DNA of 64,000 nt from Paraconiothyrium sp. Pb-2020 (taxonomy: Eukaryota; Ascomycota; Dothideomycetes; Pleosporales; Didymosphaeriaceae). The stretch covers positions 2,017,768 through 2,081,767 of the forward strand of contig JAJUBI010000007.1 in NCBI GenBank assembly GCA_022419385.1. The letters are read 5' to 3'. Positions 46,095 through 56,651 of this stretch are shown here, piece by piece (within the stretch, counting starts at the first letter, position 1; every line of letters begins with the position of its first letter). The notes beneath the pieces are model-generated. The model saw nothing but the letters and a program-made list of their open reading frames with translations, had not been told where the DNA came from and ran no database searches. A program made the translations under genes and the position numbers.

Positions 46095-46378
46095 CGTGAC
46101 AGTTCAAGGATCTCCCCTACCTTGATGATATGGAACAGCAACTGGAATCAACACTGCGGTGGGGAGGCAGAGGCCTTCCACTCCCTCGGTTTTATAGATC
46201 GAAAGCGGAGCATCGCCACCGAGGTGTTCTGACGAACAGGATGGGCTACAAGACTAGCGGCTGGTGTTTTCCCCATGTTTTCCCCAGTTAGTCGCGATGG
46301 AAGCAAGGGCTACTAACAGCGGCAGAAACACCGTAACAGGGGAAGCGCACTTGGGGTGCCATCTTCATGCATTGGGAG

Positions 46379-46389
46379 CGGACATTCCG
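46379..46389. promoter_or_regulatory. Inverted CGG-N5-CCG site
   Basis: CGGACATTCCG, extended by one more base pair to GCGGACATTCCGC. Symmetric CGG triplets spaced by 5 are a typical binding layout for Zn2Cys6 dimers. It lies in the transporter/PdxA-family divergent promoter. Binding is inferred. Confidence 0.5.
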
Positions 46390-46460
46390 CCGTCGCGAGC
46401 TGGAAGGAGAGTGGACGGTTACGCCCAAAATTACTCGTAAGTACTCGTGCTAAGGCTGGT

Positions 46461-46480
46461 CGACGGCGATTCTGCCGTCG
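46461..46480. promoter_or_regulatory. 20-bp palindrome CGACGGC-N6-GCCGTCG
   Basis: A perfect inverted repeat with 7-bp arms (CGACGGC and GCCGTCG) around GATTCT. The inner CGG and CCG triplets are 8 bp apart. The same 7-mer occurs again at 46389-46395, so the promoter has three copies. It is a strong candidate operator for the neighbouring zinc-cluster regulator. Confidence 0.6.
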
Positions 46481-46746
46481 CTTCCCCGCAAATCGCCAAG
46501 TCCCACGTCCAAAGGGAACAATGCCGGCGAGCGAGACAGTGATTCACCACCATCTCGAGTCATACATGGCGTGTTGGCGGCAAAAGCGCCGGACGGCAAT
46601 GTCCTCCCCACCGTCATGAACCTACTGTCCTGGCTGTTGAAAGCCCTCGGTTGTCCTGCACTGTACACGCAACTGTGAGCGCTTCCCAGCGGATCGAATC
46701 CTTTTCCCCAAACCCAGCAAGAGACTTTTCAGTTTCCTTCGCCAGA

Positions 46747-47923
46747 ATGGCTGCTACGACTGCTCCCGTGAAGACTGCTGAGCCTCGTCGCCCTCGCATC
46801 GCGGTCACTTTGGGCGACCCTTCTGGCATTGGGCCAGAACTTGCGGCAAAGCTACTCAGCAATCCATACAACTGCGAGAGAGCCGATATCGTACTGCTGG
46901 CAGACGAATCTGAGCTCCGGAGTGCCATTCAGGATGCAGGAGGTGTCCATATCGCTACCACAAAGGACCATGCCGGACCCGAAGCAATAAAGGTGCTTGA
47001 CGATCACACATCAGCGGAGTATCGGACGCAAAGAGGCGAAGTATCCAGAGATAGCGGTGCTCGATGCATCTACCAGCTAAAAAGAGCCCTCAAGCTGGCA
47101 AAGACCGGTGCTGTTGACGGGATCGTCTTCGCGCCACTCAACAAGAGCTCGCTGAAGCTTGCTGGTATGGAAGAGGAGGATGAGCTTCGGTGGTTTGCCA
47201 ATCAACTCGACTTCAAGGGCACAACCAGCGAGATCAACATCGCAGGGCCCCTCTGGACAGGCCGGGTGACGAGCCACATCGGTGTAGAAGAAGTTGCCCA
47301 GCGGATCACGAAGGAGTCAACTGTAAAAGCGATCGAGCTGCTCCACCGTCTGCGGTATGTTCCTTGTGTCTTCCGTCTCGTCTTATGTTTAGGTGCTGAC
47401 CGAGACTCGTAGGTGGGAATCAGGCATCGACGCACCGCGCCTCGGCGTCTGTGCCCTCAACCCGCACAACGGCGAAAATGGTGCCTTCGGTCGCCAGGAA
47501 ATTGATGCCATCCGGCCTGCCGTGGAAGCCAGCCGTGCGAACGGCATCGATGTGCAGGGCCCATTTCCATGCGACACCATCTTCCTTAAGCGGCAGCACT
47601 TCGACGGCATCGTCACCATGTACCATGACCAAGGCCAGATCGCTATGAAGCTACTTTCATTTGACGGTGGCGTCACTGTCCAGGGCGGCTTGCCGCTGCC
47701 GATTGCGACGCCGGCGCATGGCACCGCGTTTGATATTGCAGGTAGAAATCTCGCGGCCGTCACCAGCACCCAAAACGCATTCGACCTCGTCGTGACCATG
47801 GCGGAGCGGCGGATCCAGAAAGGTGTTCATGGAAAGACATCTGAGTTGGGGAGAGCGGTGCCGCTGAAGCATGCAGCCCTACCGCAGGTGAACGTTGTAG
47901 AGCTGCATGCGACGTGCTGTTAG
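46747..47923 (+). CDS. PdxA-family NAD-dependent 4-phosphate dehydrogenase
   Basis: Exons 46747-47354 and 47413-47923, with a 58-nt intron, give 372 residues. The start is the ATG in CCAGAATGGCTG. Family signatures are GDPSGIGPE (residues 23-31), APLNKSSLKLAG, the metal-site histidine in TSHIGVEEV (about 177), ALNPHNGENG (about 218) and MYHDQGQIAMK (about 272). In bacteria, PdxA oxidises 4-hydroxythreonine 4-phosphate for vitamin B6, and PdxA2 homologues oxidise threonate or erythronate 4-phosphates in sugar-acid catabolism. Fungi make B6 by the Pdx1/Pdx2 route, so a catabolic role is more likely here. The usual partner kinase is not in the window. Bacterial-type ancestry suggests old horizontal transfer, though the gene now has a spliceosomal intron. 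Confidence 0.88.
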
Positions 47924-50016
47924 GCTAGTTGACAATAGATTTTGGGGTCTTATGTATAGTATGTCAGGAGGCATCTATACGGCAAACATCCAAATGTAAC
48001 TCTCGAAACAATCTCACGCTTGTCGATGGCAGTATCACCCTACAGAATCCATGATAGGGTGGCACAGATGTGAAGTGGTGAGGCAACTAAGCATGGCAGG
48101 GTAAGTAGTCTTGGCTGTCCGCCAACATCCCTTGCAAACAGCAGCCAATTCTTCTTCTCCTGATTTATTGATTTCGGGGATCTGTTCACACTTAATCTAG
48201 TAACTTAGTTTAGGGGCAATCTGCCTGGCTGGAAAATCTGCTTCTTTGCTCAGTATTATTTGCTACTGTGGGGGTTTTCAGAGCTGGAACAGTCGCCAAA
48301 GATAATCTTTTACGTGCGGCTGAGGAAGACATCTAGTAAGCAGGCATCGTCAGCTCCCAGACCAGCGAACAGTTTCATATATCTCCTTGCCCAATTGATG
48401 GAACGCCGAGTGTTTCCATCCTAGAAATTTTTTGGGGTCTCTGATGCATACCTGGCTCCTCAACAGGGCCGAAACACGTGCCTGGCGGTGCTAGACGTGT
48501 TGGCAGGTATCGAATCTGGCGAACAGCTCCTAGAGGCGATCACGAAGCGGGTGTAGGCTGGTAACCCACAGGTCGAGGCCCACTAGGGTTATTTGGCATC
48601 GCGGGGAGCGAACGTGCTGCGGAAAGACATGATATTCAGGTTTGACAACCGGTTGGAAGTGTAATTTGAGCTGAATCAGCCGGAGACCTCTCCCTGACAG
48701 GCTTATAATTCTGACTAACGCAAGAGGAAACTAGTGTAGCGGTTGTAGAAGACCTGCTAAAATAACAGTGACAGTATCGTATGGCTTTGGCGTAAGTCGT
48801 GTGCTGTGTTCCTCGGGATGGTGCCACTGGTAGTACCATCACTACAGTGACATTCTACTGCTGTGCCTCAGATAACGTAATACAACGTAGTACCGAGTGA
48901 CGCTGATCCGATGTCACAAAAAATGTGGTATTGCCTACGGCACCAAGGTGTGAATACTATTGCGGAGACGTGATTTCTTCCCTCGTAAATAGCTCCTTTG
49001 ATGATCCAGCGCACCAGAATCCCGACATCTGCGAAAGACGTATCAGGAGTATCGAAAGGTATCAATGGAGGTAGGAAGAACTTCATGTCAAGTCTGCAGT
49101 GTTACGTAAGGTATTAAATCTTTTTGCTTGCTTGTGCAAGGGTAACATCTTGAAGCTCCCTGAAGACGCCGATAGCAACGTAGATCGCTAGAATACTGCC
49201 GCAAAGAATTGCTTCGCGCAGGATATGTCAGTAAATCTGACAGCCGAAGCCATCGGTTTTATTTACATGGTCATGGATCGGTACACACGCCGGTGCGTCC
49301 ATTGGGATGTTGCTGGTCGCTGGTGTTGTGGTGTTCATTCTTTCCGTATGCGCCGGAGAAGACCTTCAGAAATGGATTCTTGATTGCAGAAGGGTACATA
49401 CTGTCCTAGACGTGTCAAGGTACCGAGGGCTGTCTGGACTTACCAAGACGGTTGACGTGATGTGAGAAGGCAGGGCGCCATAAAGACGTCGCTAGATTAC
49501 GTGAGACAACATGTCAAAGATAGCTGTAGTGTTTCATGAGACTTTCGCAGGATCTACGAAGAGACACGTGGATGCGGTTTGAGCGAGATGATACCTACCT
49601 AGGTATTAGAGGGCTCGTGTTCGGTTGCTGTAGGCAGAAGTGTTGCTCAGCCACGGCTGTCACAAAGCTTGCCAAGGGCGATAAGGCTGTCTTGAGACTA
49701 TCATGGGGGACTTACTCAACAAAGAGACTTCAGGGTGTCGAAAGGTTGAGGTTGTGTTCGTGGAGGTGGGATTGGTGCGCGCTATTTAGCGCTCGCACGG
49801 CTGGCGGGTTTGAAGCACGGACCACCCAGCCTCACGAAGGACTTCCAGCCACCTCAATCTCCCTGCCATCACAAAAATCACAACGCGCGTCGCCACCATG
49901 GGTCGTATAAGATCAAAATTCTTGCAGTGTTGGACTCCTGCTCACCAGCGTCCTCAGTCGAATCTGGTGTTACACTCCTTGCATAGACTTCACGCGCCTC
50001 ATTAACACATACCATC
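47924..50016. other. Gene-poor 2.1-kb stretch
   Basis: No supported gene. A segment at about 48463-48557 (plus strand) reads a coding-like stretch with CLAVLDVLAGIESGEQLL before a stop and may be a gene remnant. Two perfect 7-bp hairpins occur (48036-48061 and about 48400-48421). Frames at 49209-49910 have no domain. The right end is the promoter of the secreted-protein gene. Confidence 0.45.
48036..48061. repeat. Short inverted repeat CACCCTA/TAGGGTG
   Basis: Perfect 7-bp arms around a 12-base loop, about 115 bp downstream of the PdxA-family stop codon. Could form a hairpin in the 3' region, or may be chance. Confidence 0.45.
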
Positions 50017-50550
50017 ATGCAGCTGACATCGCTGTGCTTCACCGTCCTCCTTCCCGCACTTGCCTATGGGTTGCCTCTGGAGGGTGCACCGAGACGTAAC
50101 CTGTCATCACGTTCAAAAACCTATGCAATCGTCAATGTTGATGGGGGCTCATCGGCACAACAGGGAACAACCACTGTGGTGGATGACGAAACGAAAACCG
50201 TGCGAGTCACGGGTACCGCCTCCACAATAACCACCACAGACACAGTGACAGCAACAGTCGTACCTGCTCCGGCGCCAGCAAGTTCGACGACCTCTACAAG
50301 GTCGAGCAGACCAGCAAGTTCCAGTTTCTCCTCATCGAAACTGTTACCCTCGACTCAAACTTCGAACCTCCCCACGACTACGCCAACTCCAACAACAACA
50401 CCTCAAACGTCGACTCCTACCACACAATCAGAGCCAACTCCGGAAACCAGCTTGGTTACTGTGACTATGACGGAAAGTCCGGCGCCAACAGAATGGTACG
50501 ATGATGGACTGTGGCACACAAGATACCCTGTAAAAACCAGATGGGATTAA
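50017..50550 (+). CDS. Small Ser/Thr-rich secreted protein
   Basis: A single exon of 177 residues with a clear signal peptide (MQLTSLCFTVLLPALAYGLP). A Val/Thr/Gly stretch with TVTATVV-type repeats follows, then a long Ser/Thr/Pro-rich region likely to be heavily O-glycosylated, and a distinct C-terminus PTEWYDDGLWHTRYPVKTRWD-like ending. It has one cysteine only, in the signal peptide, and no GPI-type hydrophobic tail, so it is probably secreted or wall-associated rather than anchored. The aromatic YDDGLWHT tail stands out from the low-complexity body and may be a conserved motif. I do not recognise a named family. Confidence 0.75.
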   Translation: MQLTSLCFTVLLPALAYGLPLEGAPRRNLSSRSKTYAIVNVDGGSSAQQGTTTVVDDETKTVRVTGTASTITTTDTVTATVVPAPAPASSTTSTRSSRPASSSFSSSKLLPSTQTSNLPTTTPTPTTTPQTSTPTTQSEPTPETSLVTVTMTESPAPTEWYDDGLWHTRYPVKTRWD

Positions 50551-51741
50551 ACTCAGTTTTATCCTCATTTACGAAGAAGCTGCCGTAGAGATACCGTAGA
50601 TGAGAATGCTCCTCTTTTTGGAAATATTTAGAACGGGTGGATTGAATGAAGATCACATCAACAAGATGATGGGAGTAGGGAGTTATGTACGATTGGACGC
50701 ATTAGGACGGCGTTTCTCGGGATAATGCAGTGCGCAAGGAAACATGATTTGGGGTAATCACGTAGCATAGCAATAGACCATAATCCTGGAACATCACCTC
50801 GGGGGACCTGGTATGGAGTCAACATGACGGAGTATCACCGATTAGGGTAGCAACCTTAAATCATTCCAAGTTATAGAATACTGGTGATGAGGAGAAATAC
50901 CACAAACGAAAGGATGGAGGATTCACAGATATGTTGTAGAGACGAGTCCAATCTATACATGCACATGTAGCCTCTGATGATCGCTAAGTCATGGTGCTAG
51001 TTGCCACGGTCAGGCAAATTCACAGATACTCCGCTAGTGCTGATTGCGACCCACAGAACTGCAAGACATATCACTACATAGTGTAATGATTGCTAGAGGA
51101 CGAAGGAGACTCTTAGACCGTTGCGTTGCACGTTCAGGACCAGCCACTCGCCGAAAACGGTATTTCTGGTCAAGCATATCCATGAGACGTAAGTTCTGCA
51201 ACGCGATATCTCTCATTCGCTCTAAGTGGTGGAAGAGCGAACGTCGCATACGTGGCTAGAAATACCATATAAGAGCGAGTGGCACAGTGGCACGCGCGAT
51301 TCAGCTCCAAAGGAGGCAGATGCTGCCAACCACATTATTCTGGCCACCCCATGGACAAATTCGACACTTCGAACGCGAGGACGAAAAACCGTGGAGAAGT
51401 ATTTCATTTCTTTGCGCAAAACGCGGATTTCCGTATAATTACGGCATGATCTCTGCCCCGTCGCCCGGGCTAGCATTAACCCGCGGCGTTCACTGGCACC
51501 AAAGTGCTGGAGCCGTAACATCCCCGCACGTGCAGATCTCACCCCAGAACACAGGGTTGGAGCGTGCGGGGAATATAGGTTGGACGTGATCCATGGATGG
51601 CCGTGGACCCTATATGACTTGTGCAATGCTGCGTCGGCTAAGTAGCACCGTAGCCCTTCCAAGTTGCACAGGAAGACCGTGCGAAGAGAAGTTGACCATT
51701 TCTCCGAATCGTCATAAACGGCGAGCCTCGGGACTGCCAAC
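50551..51741. promoter_or_regulatory. Intergenic and promoter region of the sugar-type transporter
   Basis: About 1.2 kb. The right half carries a cluster of carbon-repressor-like sites (listed separately) 170-220 bp upstream of the transporter start. The antisense frame of 194 codons at 51222-51806 overlaps this promoter and has no domain. Confidence 0.5.
51521..51572. promoter_or_regulatory. Paired CreA-like sites, inverted GCGGGG
   Basis: TCCCCGCACG at 51521-51530 is an exact inverted copy of CGTGCGGGGA at 51563-51572, and CCCCAG (CTGGGG on the other strand) lies between them at 51542-51547. All three fit the CreA/Mig1 consensus SYGGRG. Clustered sites in opposite orientation upstream of a sugar-type transporter suggest glucose repression; this is inferred. 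Confidence 0.55.
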
Positions 51742-53498
51742 ATGACGGCTTTTGCGCGTGCAAAAGAGGACAGACTTACCCCGCCGGAAGTTGTATGCCT
51801 GTCCATCTCGCAACATAAGTGTTCTCTAACACATGAAACAGTACAACTGGCGGGTCTACGCTATGGCACTTGTGATCAGCATGGGAGTCCTGGCCTATGG
51901 TTACGACTCATCCTTCATCGGAACCACGATCACACAGAAGAGCTTTCTGCGCGACTTCGGTATGGATCAGATGAGCAAGAAAGATTTAGATGATGTTTCG
52001 AGTAATCTAACTTCAATTTGTCAGTCGACACCAGCGCCAAAAGTTAGCGACTGACGACTCCATAGACTCGGCTGGCGGTTTTTTCGGCGCCCTCTTCGCC
52101 TTCTTCTCACTGGAATCGCTCGGTCGGCGCATGACTGTCATCGTAGCGGACATCGTCTTCATCATTGGTGCGCTTTTTTGCACGATCGGCACGGTACCAT
52201 CGCACTCCCTTGGCCTTATCTACACAGGGCGCCTCTTGACTGGTCTCGGTGTAGGCGGGATTGCAGCGGTATCTCCAATCTATATCGTCGAGATTTCCCC
52301 ACCAGCTATTCGCGGCCGATTGACAGGCTTCTTCGAATCCTTCTACCAGACTGGCGCGGTGATCGGTTTCTGGATTAACTACGGCATAGTCCATAACCTG
52401 AACTCAAACGACTCCAACGCCTGGCGGATCCCTATGGCTGTCCAATTAATCCCAGCAGGACTCCTTGCGCTCATGGTACCGATCTTGAAAGAAAGCCCTA
52501 CCTGGCTACTCAAGCGTGGTCGCGAAGAGGAAGCATATCAAGTGTATAGCTTCATTCGAATGCTGCCAGCTGACCACGAGTATATCGCCGAAGACGTGTA
52601 TCATGTCAAGGAGGATATCTCAAAGGAACGTGCAGCTCTGGCAGGCTCCGCCAATGCTACGCTAGGTCAAGTGATCAAGGGAGCGGCGAGAGAGGCTTCG
52701 CTGAACGGCATGCGGAATCGCTTTCTACTCGTCTTTCTCATGTTCATGTGGCAGGCATGGTCCGGCGCCGCAGCTATCAACTACTACTCACCCACCATCT
52801 TCACCTCCATTGGCCTCACAGATGTCACGCTCTGGACAGGGATCTACGGCGTCATCAAAGCTGCGGGATCTATCATCTTTTTCACCTGGTTCATCGACAA
52901 GTTCGGACGAAAGTGGCCATGGATTGTGTCTTCTCTCGCCTGCGCCTTCTGCCAGTACTACCTCGCCGTGTACATCGCGGTCGGACACCCAAAGTCTGGC
53001 GTATCACAAACGGCATCAACCATTGCAGGCGGGAAGGGTGCCACGGCCATGATCATGGTCTTCGGAGCAGCATGGAGTGCCGGAGCGAATGGAATTCCAT
53101 GGATTGTCTCGGCTGAGATCTTCCCGTCTTCATTGAGGTCGATATCTGGGGTTGGTACTGACGCAAAGCGACGATCGTGATTTATACTGACGCAACTATA
53201 GCCATTTGCTGCCATGAGCGTTTGGCTGTGGACATATGTTGTCACAAGAGCGCTACCGAGCATGTATACGTCTATGGGATGGGGAGTATACGTGTTCTTC
53301 GCGACATGCTTAGTTGGTGCGAGCATCTACGCTTTTCTCTTCATTCACGAGACGAAAGGTCTCCGCGTTGACCAGATGGATGAGCTCTTTGGCTTCGAGA
53401 GGGTACATCGTGTAAGTGCGCCGGCGGCCAGAACTTTCGTGGAGGATCAACGTGACGAGGAGTCGAAGGTAGGAGTCGATAAGAAGGAGGTTGCGTGA
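51742..53498 (+). CDS. MFS sugar-type (or quinate-type) transporter
   Basis: Exons 51742-51792, 51842-52019, 52066-53150 and 53202-53498, with introns of 46-51 nt, give 536 residues with no lesion. It belongs to the MFS sugar porter family: YNWRVYAMALVISMGVLAYGYDSSFIG in helix 1, the duplicated loop signatures LGRR and FGRKWP, GRLLTGLGVGG in helix 4, and ESPTWLLKRGR after helix 6. Twelve helices are visible. The first exon is only 17 codons. Donors GTCAGT and GTTGGT are weak but keep phase and family sequence. The substrate cannot be told from sequence; quinate or a hexose are typical for near relatives. Upstream CreA-like sites suggest carbon control. Confidence 0.88.
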
Positions 53499-53753
53499 TG
53501 TGGGGAGGAGGTTGTGATGTGGATATGTACTGGAACCGTACAGTGCTTGCAATATGATTGTACGTTCAGAGAGCACCAAGCCGCACACGAGATAGATTTT
53601 GTGAACAGTGATGGTGAACGATGACGACGCTTGGAGCTCGGAGCTGATCCCTGTTCCCCGCCAAGCCATTCACACGCAGGTGCATCCCACACCCGTTGCG
53701 CTACCCCATCTCTCCGCACCACTGCGCCCAGATCCCAACATTCGACACACACA

Positions 53754-56651
53754 ATGGCGACGTCGCCGCCGCCGGTCGAGGACCAGGCGCGTCTGCTCGA
53801 GGACGCGCTCGCTGTGGTTCGCCAACAGACAATGCTCATGCGCCGTTGCCTCGAGACGCCCGGCAAGCTGATGGATGCGCTTAAGTGCAGGTACAATGCA
53901 TGACTCCCTCTATGTGGGACCCGCATACTAATCGCGCATAGCTCTACGCTCGTTTCGGAGCTGCGGACAAGCAGCCTTGGACCTAAGCAGTACTACGAGC
54001 TCTACATGTCCGTGTTCGATGCCTTGCGCCATCTGTCCGTCTACCTTCGCGAAAATCACCCAGTAAATCACCTCGCAGATCTGTATGAGCTCGTACAGTA
54101 TGCCGGGAACATCATTCCTCGCCTCTATCTCATGGTCACCGTGGGCACTGTATATATGGCCATTGAGGATGCGCCTGTCAAAGAGATTATGAAGGACATG
54201 ATGGAGATGAGTCGCGGCGTGCAACACCCTATTCGCGGCCTGTTTCTGCGGTACTACCTTGCTGGGCAGGCACGCGACTGTCTGCCCGAGGGAGACAGTG
54301 AGGGTCCGGAGGGGAATTTGCAGGATTCGATCAGCTTCATACTCACGAACTTCGTAGAGATGAATAAGCTGTGGGTGCGGTTGCAGCACCAAGGCCATTC
54401 AAGGGAGCGGGAACAGAGGACGAAGGAGCGCCAGGAGCTGCAACTCCTGGTAGGCAGCAATCTTGTTCGTCTCAGCCAGCTGGTCGATCTACAGAACTAC
54501 AAGAAGATCTTAAGTCCGTTATTGGAGCAGATAGTGCAATGCCGGGATGTTTTGGCGCAAGAATATCTTCTGGAAGGCGAGTTCCACGGTTCAACGCCGG
54601 GAGAGCGGGCAGGTGCTGACTCTACGTCTAGTGGTAACTCAAGTTTTCCCCGACGAATTCCACCATCATACTCTCGACCAATTTCTCTCCGCAGTCGCCC
54701 GTTTGAACCCGCACGTGAACGTTAAGGGCATTGTAGTTGGCTTGATGGACCGCTTATCTGCATACGCGCAACGGGAGTCCGAGTCAGAAAGCCCAGACCA
54801 GCGCAAGAAGACGGAAGAGGAGGCGATCGCACATCTCATGGAACAATTGAGGCTACAGAAGGAGCAAAAGCCTGTTGAGCCGCAGTCTCCCGCAACCCAA
54901 CAAAACGGCGACATATCCGAGTCTGAAACGGCTGTCGATTCCGCATCGATAGCAACTTCAACGACTGCTGCGGAGCCTGTAGATTCCGAAGCGACCGAAG
55001 CATCTGACCCTAACGAGGCTACCGAGACAGATGGCGAAATCGAAAAACACAGGGGCATACCGAAGAACGTGAAGCTGTTCGAGATCTTCCACGAACAGGT
55101 AGCGACGCTGGTGAAGATGCAACGGCTGTCGATCCAGGACACTGTCGGTCTGCTTGTTTCACTAGCTAATCTTGCATTGTGGGTTTTCAGGGTCTAAATT
55201 ACTGACAGTTGGACTGATATGAGCAGAAACATATATCCCGAGCGACTCGATTATGTCGACCAAGTACTTAACTTCGCGAACCAGAAGGTTGCCGAGTTCG
55301 CGAATAGCGCTGACCTGCATTCACAAGCATGTCAAAGCCAGATCCTAAGCCTCCTCCTGGCACCTATCAAAACATACGTATCCATGTTCACCGCTCTCGC
55401 TCTACCAAACTTCATTCCCCTGCTACACAACCAGCCATATCCAACGCGAAGAGCTGTAGCCGGCGAAGTGGCAAGAAGCTTGTTGCGGAACCATACACAT
55501 ATCACTTCAGTAGAGAACCTAGAGAGCGTCTTGGAGATTCTCAAGGTTCTCATCAAAGAGGGAATGCAGCAGGCCACGGGGTATCCCGGCGGTCCCATCC
55601 AGCGAAGGGCGCAGGAGACCGATGAAACGATAGAAGAACAAGGCTGGCTAGCACGGATAGTACATTACATCGACGGAGCTGACAACGATACCCAATTCAA
55701 GCTTCTTCAGACCGTGCGCAAGGCCTTTGCGGAGGGCAACGAACGCATCAAATTCACCACCCCAGCGATTATCACTGCCTCCCTAAAGCTTGCGCGTCGC
55801 TTCAAGGCTCGCGAGCATTTCGAAGACAACTGGCAATCACAGTCAAGTGCACTTTACAAGTTCATGCACAGCACACTGTCGACCCTGTATACTCGGGTAA
55901 CGGGCTCCGCCGACCTGTCGCTCCGGTTATTCATTGCTTGCGGACAGGTTGCGGATCAAAACGGCTTCGAGGAAGTTGCGTACGAGTTTTTCGCGCAAGC
56001 CTTTACGGTTTACGAAGAGGCCATCAGCGATTCAAGGGCACAATTCCAAGCAGTATGCGTCATCGCAAGCGCACTGCACACTACCAGAAATTTTGGCAAG
56101 GAAAATTACGACACTCTCATCACCAAGTGCGCGCTGCACGGGAGTAAGCTCCTTAAGAAGCCGGATCAATGTCGCGCCGTGTATCTCGCGAGTCACCTCT
56201 GGTGGGCGACTGAGATCCGGGCTTTGGGCGAGGAAGACCCCAAGAATGTAAGTCTGACTACACTACTCAATGTCTGGATACTGATACGTCACAGCTCTAC
56301 CGCGACGGTAAGCGCGTGCTCGAATGTCTGCAGCGAGCTCTCCGTGTAGCGGATGCCTGCATGGATGCCGCGGTGTCTGTCGAGCTCTTCGTGGAGATCT
56401 TGAACCGCTACGTATACTACTTTGATCAGGAGAACGACGCGGTATGTCTTCCCAAATCTAGCCTTGGTAATGAGACTGACAATGCATAGGTCACCACAAA
56501 GTACCTCAACGGACTCATCGAACTCATCCATTCCAATCTTCAGTCTAACGAAAACGCGTCCGCGCTTGAGAATCCTAAACGACACTTTCAGCGTACGCTG
56601 GATTATATCGCGAGTAGAGACTATGAAGGCGTTGTTACGTCGCCAAAGTAG
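53754..56651 (+). CDS. VPS35: Retromer subunit Vps35
   Basis: Core scaffold of retromer, which recycles cargo from endosomes to the Golgi. Six exons: 53754-53890, 53942-54576, 54632-55178, 55227-56247, 56295-56441 and 56490-56651 give 882 residues with no lesion. The conserved PRLYLM motif (about residue 104), which binds Vps26, is present. Further signatures are SRGVQHPIRGLFLRYYL, FPDEFHHHTLD with NPHVNVK, and a long alpha-solenoid to the end. An acidic, Ser/Thr-rich insert (about 290-370) is typical of fungal members. The second intron (54577-54631) has a GC donor, GCGAGT, with branch GCTGAC and acceptor CTAG; family sequence LLE-VVTQVFPDEF confirms the join. Confidence 0.93.

Larger units (their letters stand above)
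46095..46746. promoter_or_regulatory. Divergent promoter of transporter and PdxA-family genes
   Basis: 652 bp between two divergent start codons. Holds the CGG-N5-CCG site at 46379-46389, an extra GCCGTCG half-site at 46389-46395 and a 20-bp palindrome at 46461-46480, all within about 100 bp. This kind of CGG symmetry is the usual target of Zn2Cys6 dimers, and such a regulator is encoded just beyond the transporter. Several GGGGAA/CCCCA blocks (for example TTTTCCCC near 46270-46286) could also bind carbon-repressor-like factors. Confidence 0.6.

Noticed and set aside
46747..47923. Vitamin B6 biosynthesis role for the PdxA-family gene
   Set aside because: Fungi use the Pdx1/Pdx2 route and lack the DXP-dependent pathway, so this role is unlikely.
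51222..51806. 194-codon antisense frame over the transporter promoter
   Set aside because: Overlaps the promoter and first exon of a certain gene; no domain.
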